A DNA stretch of 64,000 bases from an uncultured Pseudomonadota bacterium (GTDB taxonomy: Bacteria > Myxococcota_A > UBA796 > GCA-2862545). A program made the translations under genes and the position numbers. Where the stretch lies: NCBI GenBank assembly GCA_913061235.1, contig CAJXTB010000009.1:62001-126000 (forward strand). The letters run 5' to 3'. Position 1 is the first letter of the stretch. Each line of letters begins with the position of its first letter. This document shows positions 60,740-64,000 of the stretch, one piece after another. Below the pieces are notes generated by a model. That model was not told the origin of the DNA. It saw nothing but the letters and a program-made list of their open reading frames with translations, and searched no databases.

Positions 60740-61981
60740 CTAGATGTCGGCGTCTTCTGACTGGCCACGACCAACCTTCGGCAATCCGTGCGCCTTGGCA
60801 ACGGCATCGTAGCGGTCGATCACCTTACGAACGTAGTCGCGCTTCTCCCGGTAGGACCCAGGGAAGAAGCTGCGCTTGAATCCGTGTAGAACCACGTTCC
60901 GAACCGTCGTCGGAGACAGGTTGAACGCCTTTTGAGCTTGTTCGAGCTCATTGGACACGGTGGTACGGCTGATCAGACGGTTGTCCGTACACAAGGTCAC
61001 GCTCAACCGCTCTTGCACCATACGACCAAACGGATGGTCCTCGACCCGACGCAGCTCTGGCATGGTCTGCATGTTCGAAGTGATGCAGACTTCCAGCAGA
61101 ATGCGCCGGTCAGCAATGTACTCCGACAGCTTACGAACGTAGCGGCCCGGGTCCTCATCTGCCTGAACCTGGTCTTGGCTGTACAGATGGGTTCCGTGAC
61201 CAATCCGATCGGCGTGCAGCTTTGTGATGGCCTGGAAGATGCTCTCTGGACCGTAGGCTTCGCCAGCGTGAACCGTCTTCTTCAAGAAGTTGCTGTGCGC
61301 GTAGGCGTAGGCATCCACGTGGTCACTCGCCGGATGTCCGGCCTCTGCTCCAGCCAAGTCAAACGCGACGATGGGCAGTCCGCCGTTGTCGCGAGCATCC
61401 ACCACGGCGCGAGCCAAGGACAACGATGCCAGACCGTAGACCTCTTTGACTGGAAACTGATCCATTACGGCCAGCAGATCCCTAAAGTACGGCCCAAACC
61501 CACCGGTGAACATTCGCATGGCGCAAGCGATCAAGCCGTAGCGGAAGGGAGGCTCTCCACCCGTGCGCACGCCTTCGGTCGCTTCATGCTCGCGTCGAAC
61601 CCGGTCCAGGCCACGATCAACGGCTGACAAAACAGCCTTGACGTCCATGCCGGGGCGAACCTGAAGCTGCGGGGCGAAGCGAACTTCAAGGTAGCAAACA
61701 CCTTCCGCAAGACAGTCCTGGCCCAGTTCATAGGCCACCCGTTCAATGCTCTCTGGTGATGAGAGCACCGCACAGGTGTAGGCGAACCCGTGCAGGTAGT
61801 CGGGCAGATCCCGGTAGGACTCTTTGAACACAAGTTCGCGGAGACCTTCTTCGGTGTACGACGGAAGGGTCACCCCTTGCTCTTTTGCCAGCTCAATGAG
61901 CGTGGACAGGCGTAAGGAGCCGTCCAGGTGGCAGTGAAGGTCCGTTTTCGGGAGGGCGCGGATGACGTCAGATGTAAACAT
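60740..61981 (-). CDS. Adenosine deaminase family protein
   Basis: A 413-residue metal-dependent deaminase. PKTDLHCHLDGSLRLSTLIE (HxH metal site and substrate loop), VHAGEAYGPESIFQA (H-A-G-E), RIGHGTHLYS (third metal His), LEVCITSNMQT and VTLCTDNRLI (metal/proton Asp) are the ADA signature. Slightly longer than bacterial Add (~330), so the AMP-deaminase-like or plant-type ADAL subgroup is also possible. ATG 61981 places the HxH motif near residue 15, as in the family. Confidence 0.9.
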   Translation of the reverse strand: MFTSDVIRALPKTDLHCHLDGSLRLSTLIELAKEQGVTLPSYTEEGLRELVFKESYRDLPDYLHGFAYTCAVLSSPESIERVAYELGQDCLAEGVCYLEVRFAPQLQVRPGMDVKAVLSAVDRGLDRVRREHEATEGVRTGGEPPFRYGLIACAMRMFTGGFGPYFRDLLAVMDQFPVKEVYGLASLSLARAVVDARDNGGLPIVAFDLAGAEAGHPASDHVDAYAYAHSNFLKKTVHAGEAYGPESIFQAITKLHADRIGHGTHLYSQDQVQADEDPGRYVRKLSEYIADRRILLEVCITSNMQTMPELRRVEDHPFGRMVQERLSVTLCTDNRLISRTTVSNELEQAQKAFNLSPTTVRNVVLHGFKRSFFPGSYREKRDYVRKVIDRYDAVAKAHGLPKVGRGQSEDADI

Positions 61982-62109
61982 GGCCACAACTAACCCAGCG
62001 TTGTGAACGAGCCCGAAGGGCAACACCAAACTTCATGTCATCAATGGCTTGAAACGTCCGCGCTGTCCGGCTACCACCCGCGGGCTACTGGCTAACAGAG
62101 AGGTAGGGC

Positions 62110-62469
62110 ATGCAGCTGCCAAAATCTATTCGTGACGAACTCATCGATGAACTCGACGACTTTCTCGACGCCATCGCTGAACCAGCGGTCGAACAAGTGG
62201 TCGCATACCTGCTAGAGCAACTCGAGGTGCAGGGTGAAGACCGTGGCCAAGATGACCTCGTGGCCGACATGGAAGAAGAGGGTGCCCTTGATGGCAGCCT
62301 CACCGAAACACTCGAGAACGAGATGGAATCGAACGACGAGTTCGAGTTCACCGGCGAGGAGGTTGTGAGCCTTCTTGAACGGATCGTCGGAATCGAGTGG
62401 GAAGACGATGACGGCAAGAAGGACGACGACGACGACGATGATTTCGACGATGAAGACGACGACTTCTAG
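62110..62469 (+). CDS. Highly acidic small protein
   Basis: A 119-residue protein beginning MQLPKSIRDELIDELDDFLD, about 45% Asp/Glu and ending in a run of Asp with DDDDDDDFDDEDDDF. The N-terminal half is helical with heptad-like hydrophobics (AVEQVVAYLLEQLEVQGEDR). Possibly a cation- or basic-protein-binding factor; unrecognised. Followed 28 bp later by a strong hairpin. Confidence 0.7.
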   Translation: MQLPKSIRDELIDELDDFLDAIAEPAVEQVVAYLLEQLEVQGEDRGQDDLVADMEEEGALDGSLTETLENEMESNDEFEFTGEEVVSLLERIVGIEWEDDDGKKDDDDDDDFDDEDDDF

Positions 62470-62807
62470 AGTCGCCATTCATTGACCGTCGACAGCAGAG
62501 CCCCAGACCCTAGGTCTGGGGCTCTCTGCGTTTGTTGCCCGTCGAACCCGCCGGGGTTGTCCACCGCTGCGGCTGGAGGCGAGTCCCTATCGAACACGCT
62601 GAAAACTATGCGATTTCGAGACGAGGAACAGTAACGCAACGCCTGATTTGGTTAATTTCGATTCTCTGGGCCATTGACTACTCAAAACTACGCAGGCCGG
62701 TCCGACAGTATGGTGAAATCGCCATGCTAGCTGCCATATAGGCATTATGCGAAGCGCAGCAAACCGGATAGTACCCCGGATCACACCCATTTTTTCGGGG
62801 CTTCAGC
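62470..62807. other. 338-bp intergenic region
   Basis: Contains the hairpin at 62497-62525; otherwise nothing recognisable, presumably including the promoter of the SNF2-like gene. Confidence 0.6.
62497..62525 (+). terminator. Terminator-like hairpin
   Basis: AGAGCCCCAGACC (62497-62509), loop CTA, GGTCTGGGGCTCT (62513-62525): a perfect 13-bp stem followed by CTGCGTTTGTT. Probably ends the transcript of the acidic protein. Confidence 0.75.
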
Positions 62808-64000
62808 ATGCCGGAACTGCACGCCACATTGCTCGCAGAAGATGACCTGTTTTTTTGGTCACCCCAACGCAATGTCACAGATGCCGTAAACGCTGAGTTG
62901 CCAGCGATCGAAGCCCTTGGAACTCTCGAGACCCAGACCATGGTCTCCCCGTTTCCTCCGCACCAGAGAACCCCCTCCACTGGGTACCGCGTCGCCCTAG
63001 CAGACGCCGTTCCGTTTCTTTCGAAAATACCGCATTCGGCCGATGTTTCGGACAGCGTAAGAGTCCTTTCTCGAGCATCCCAGCTCGCAATTGAGCTCGC
63101 CATACATCAGCGCGTCGTTCCCACAGTCGACAACACCAATGCCCGATGGCGCGTGCTCCTGACTCGTAGCGAAGACGCCGAACGATTCGACCAGCTCGTC
63201 CACGCACTGCCCACAATCTTCCGTGCTCATCCAACTCAATCTCGCGGTCCCGTTCGAATCCCGTCCGCTCAAACAACCGTTCGACGATTCCTCAATGCGA
63301 CGGTCGACTCGCTGTACCGCCAGAACGTGTATCCAGCCTCTACGCGAGGGTGGCCGCTGGAATTCGCCGAGGCACTGCGCGGAGAAGAATCGTCATTCTC
63401 GCCTCGTGATGCCCGCTACCAGGGAATGCCCAATCGCATTCGCGCCTGGGCAAGCGAAGCAAACTCAAGTGGCGTTCGCATCGGATTCCGCCTGTCGGCC
63501 CCCGAATCGTCGAAAGGCAAATTCGGCTTGTCGCTACGGTCCCACACGGCCCAACCGCGCTCCAACAAATCCCTCGCAACCGTCTGGCCGGCACGCGTGA
63601 AACGCCGTAGCGAAAACTCAACTTCAGCCTACGCATTGCTACGCGGATTGGCCAGAGCGAGCCGTATCTACCCACCTGTGCGAGCCACACTTGACAGCTC
63701 ACACCCGGTGGACTTGAAATGGTCTGCCAAACAGACCTACGACTTCCTAATGGTCGGCGTTCCCGCACTCCGAAACGCCGGTTTTCGCATTGAACTCCCC
63801 ACCGAGTTCGAGGCGAACAGTAACGAGCGCCTTCATGCTCGGATGTGCATTGATGTAGGCGCAGACGGCGACCTGCCCAGCCTGGAAGATGCACTAGGGT
63901 TCCGGTGGGAAGTCGTTGTGGGCGGCCATGTCATTGATGGTGCAGACTTTCATGCATTGAGCAGTCAAAACAAACCCATCGTTCGCTTTCGCGACGGCTG
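62808..64000 (+). CDS. SNF2-family helicase, N-terminal part (3' end outside window)
   Basis: The frame is open from ATG 62808 (MPELHATLLAEDDLFFWSPQ) to the right edge, ~397 codons. Near the edge LEDALGFRWEVVVGGHVIDG then ADFHALSSQNKPIVRFRDG matches the helicase-associated SNF2_assoc/DUF3670 segment (x-F-x-W-x-x-x-x-G-...-F-x-x-L...K-x-P-L-V-R-x-x-x-x-W) that precedes the SNF2 ATPase core in bacterial HepA/Rad54-like proteins. The ATPase motifs themselves would lie beyond the window. An in-frame stop at 62769 limits the N-terminus, and GGGG precedes the ATG. Confidence 0.75.
   Translation, partial: MPELHATLLAEDDLFFWSPQRNVTDAVNAELPAIEALGTLETQTMVSPFPPHQRTPSTGYRVALADAVPFLSKIPHSADVSDSVRVLSRASQLAIELAIHQRVVPTVDNTNARWRVLLTRSEDAERFDQLVHALPTIFRAHPTQSRGPVRIPSAQTTVRRFLNATVDSLYRQNVYPASTRGWPLEFAEALRGEESSFSPRDARYQGMPNRIRAWASEANSSGVRIGFRLSAPESSKGKFGLSLRSHTAQPRSNKSLATVWPARVKRRSENSTSAYALLRGLARASRIYPPVRATLDSSHPVDLKWSAKQTYDFLMVGVPALRNAGFRIELPTEFEANSNERLHARMCIDVGADGDLPSLEDALGFRWEVVVGGHVIDGADFHALSSQNKPIVRFRDG

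Noticed and set aside
63247-63259. GTTCGAATCCCGT word resembling a tRNA T-arm
   Set aside because: It lies inside the SNF2-like reading frame and no acceptor or anticodon stem can be drawn around it.
1-64000. CRISPR arrays, tRNA or rRNA genes, insertion sequences, integrases
   Set aside because: I found no regularly spaced identical repeats with unique spacers, no T-loop/cloverleaf pattern in intergenic DNA, and no transposase or integrase motif.

Overview
The window (about 58-60% G+C by eye, dense, genes on both strands) looks like chromosome of a Gram-negative bacterium of the Myxococcota or a close former-deltaproteobacterial group. The reasons are a C-terminal MYXO-CTERM-like sorting tail (Cys, hydrophobic helix, Arg cluster) on the cadherin-like protein at 17713-19734, a TIGR02996-type protein (9171-10661), metal-binding motifs of the type common in myxobacterial surface proteins, two Hanks-type Ser/Thr kinases, many lipoprotein and secreted proteins, and an Lol/MacB-like ABC system. 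I see no rRNA or tRNA genes, CRISPR array, prophage or intact insertion sequence.

Layout. 1-2301: the 3' part of a secreted beta-helix protein cut by the left edge. 2318-9041: an rRNA C5-methyltransferase, an MFS transporter, a 1066-residue protein with two SF1 helicase modules, a small secreted protein and a CBS-domain protein. 9171-11075: a TIGR02996/LRR protein and a DUF1330 protein. 11287-14427: a sulfur-handling cluster (SQR-like flavoprotein, a DUF1641-TusE/DsrC fusion, DsrE-like protein, DoxX), probably the most distinctive functional unit. 14428-21157: surface-protein territory with a second hexapeptide-repeat protein, a cadherin-like MYXO-CTERM protein, small secreted proteins and several frameshifted remnants. 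21374-25140: a membrane Ser/Thr kinase converging on a nucleotide-transporter-like protein. 25300-31130: a TetR-headed operon (LolA-like protein, two FtsX-type permeases, ATPase, outer-membrane barrel) with a clear palindromic operator. 31357-33131: a fibrinogen-like secreted protein followed by remnants, including a decayed copy of the 3' end of the DEAD-box helicase gene that lies intact 2 kb away. 33386-39307: dihaem cytochrome c, DEAD-box helicase, old yellow enzyme, SDR, MscS channel, small membrane protein. 39308-40005: non-coding DNA with a three-copy 46-bp repeat. 40006-50577: zinc-ribbon/TPR protein, response regulator, kinase, CapA-type lipoprotein, a large surface lipoprotein, a hydrolase/pseudo-hydrolase trio, RadC. 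50578-53050: a candidate structured RNA, an anti-sigma/ECF sigma pair and a pentapeptide-repeat protein. 53199-62469: housekeeping genes (GpsA, ferredoxin, SelB, diacylglycerol-kinase-like protein, PLP enzyme, SSB, YacG, adenosine deaminase) mixed with small proteins of unknown function. 62808-64000: the N-terminal part of a SNF2-family helicase running off the right edge.

How genes work together. The sulfur cluster plausibly oxidises sulfide at the membrane and passes sulfane sulfur through DsrE-like and TusE-like carriers. The TetR operon is probably an autoregulated envelope lipid or lipoprotein export system. SelB implies that the organism decodes UGA as selenocysteine, although I found no selenoprotein or SelA/SelC/SelD here. 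Several broken genes could be real decay or assembly errors; I mark them as such. All functional statements rest on motif reading by eye, without database searches.
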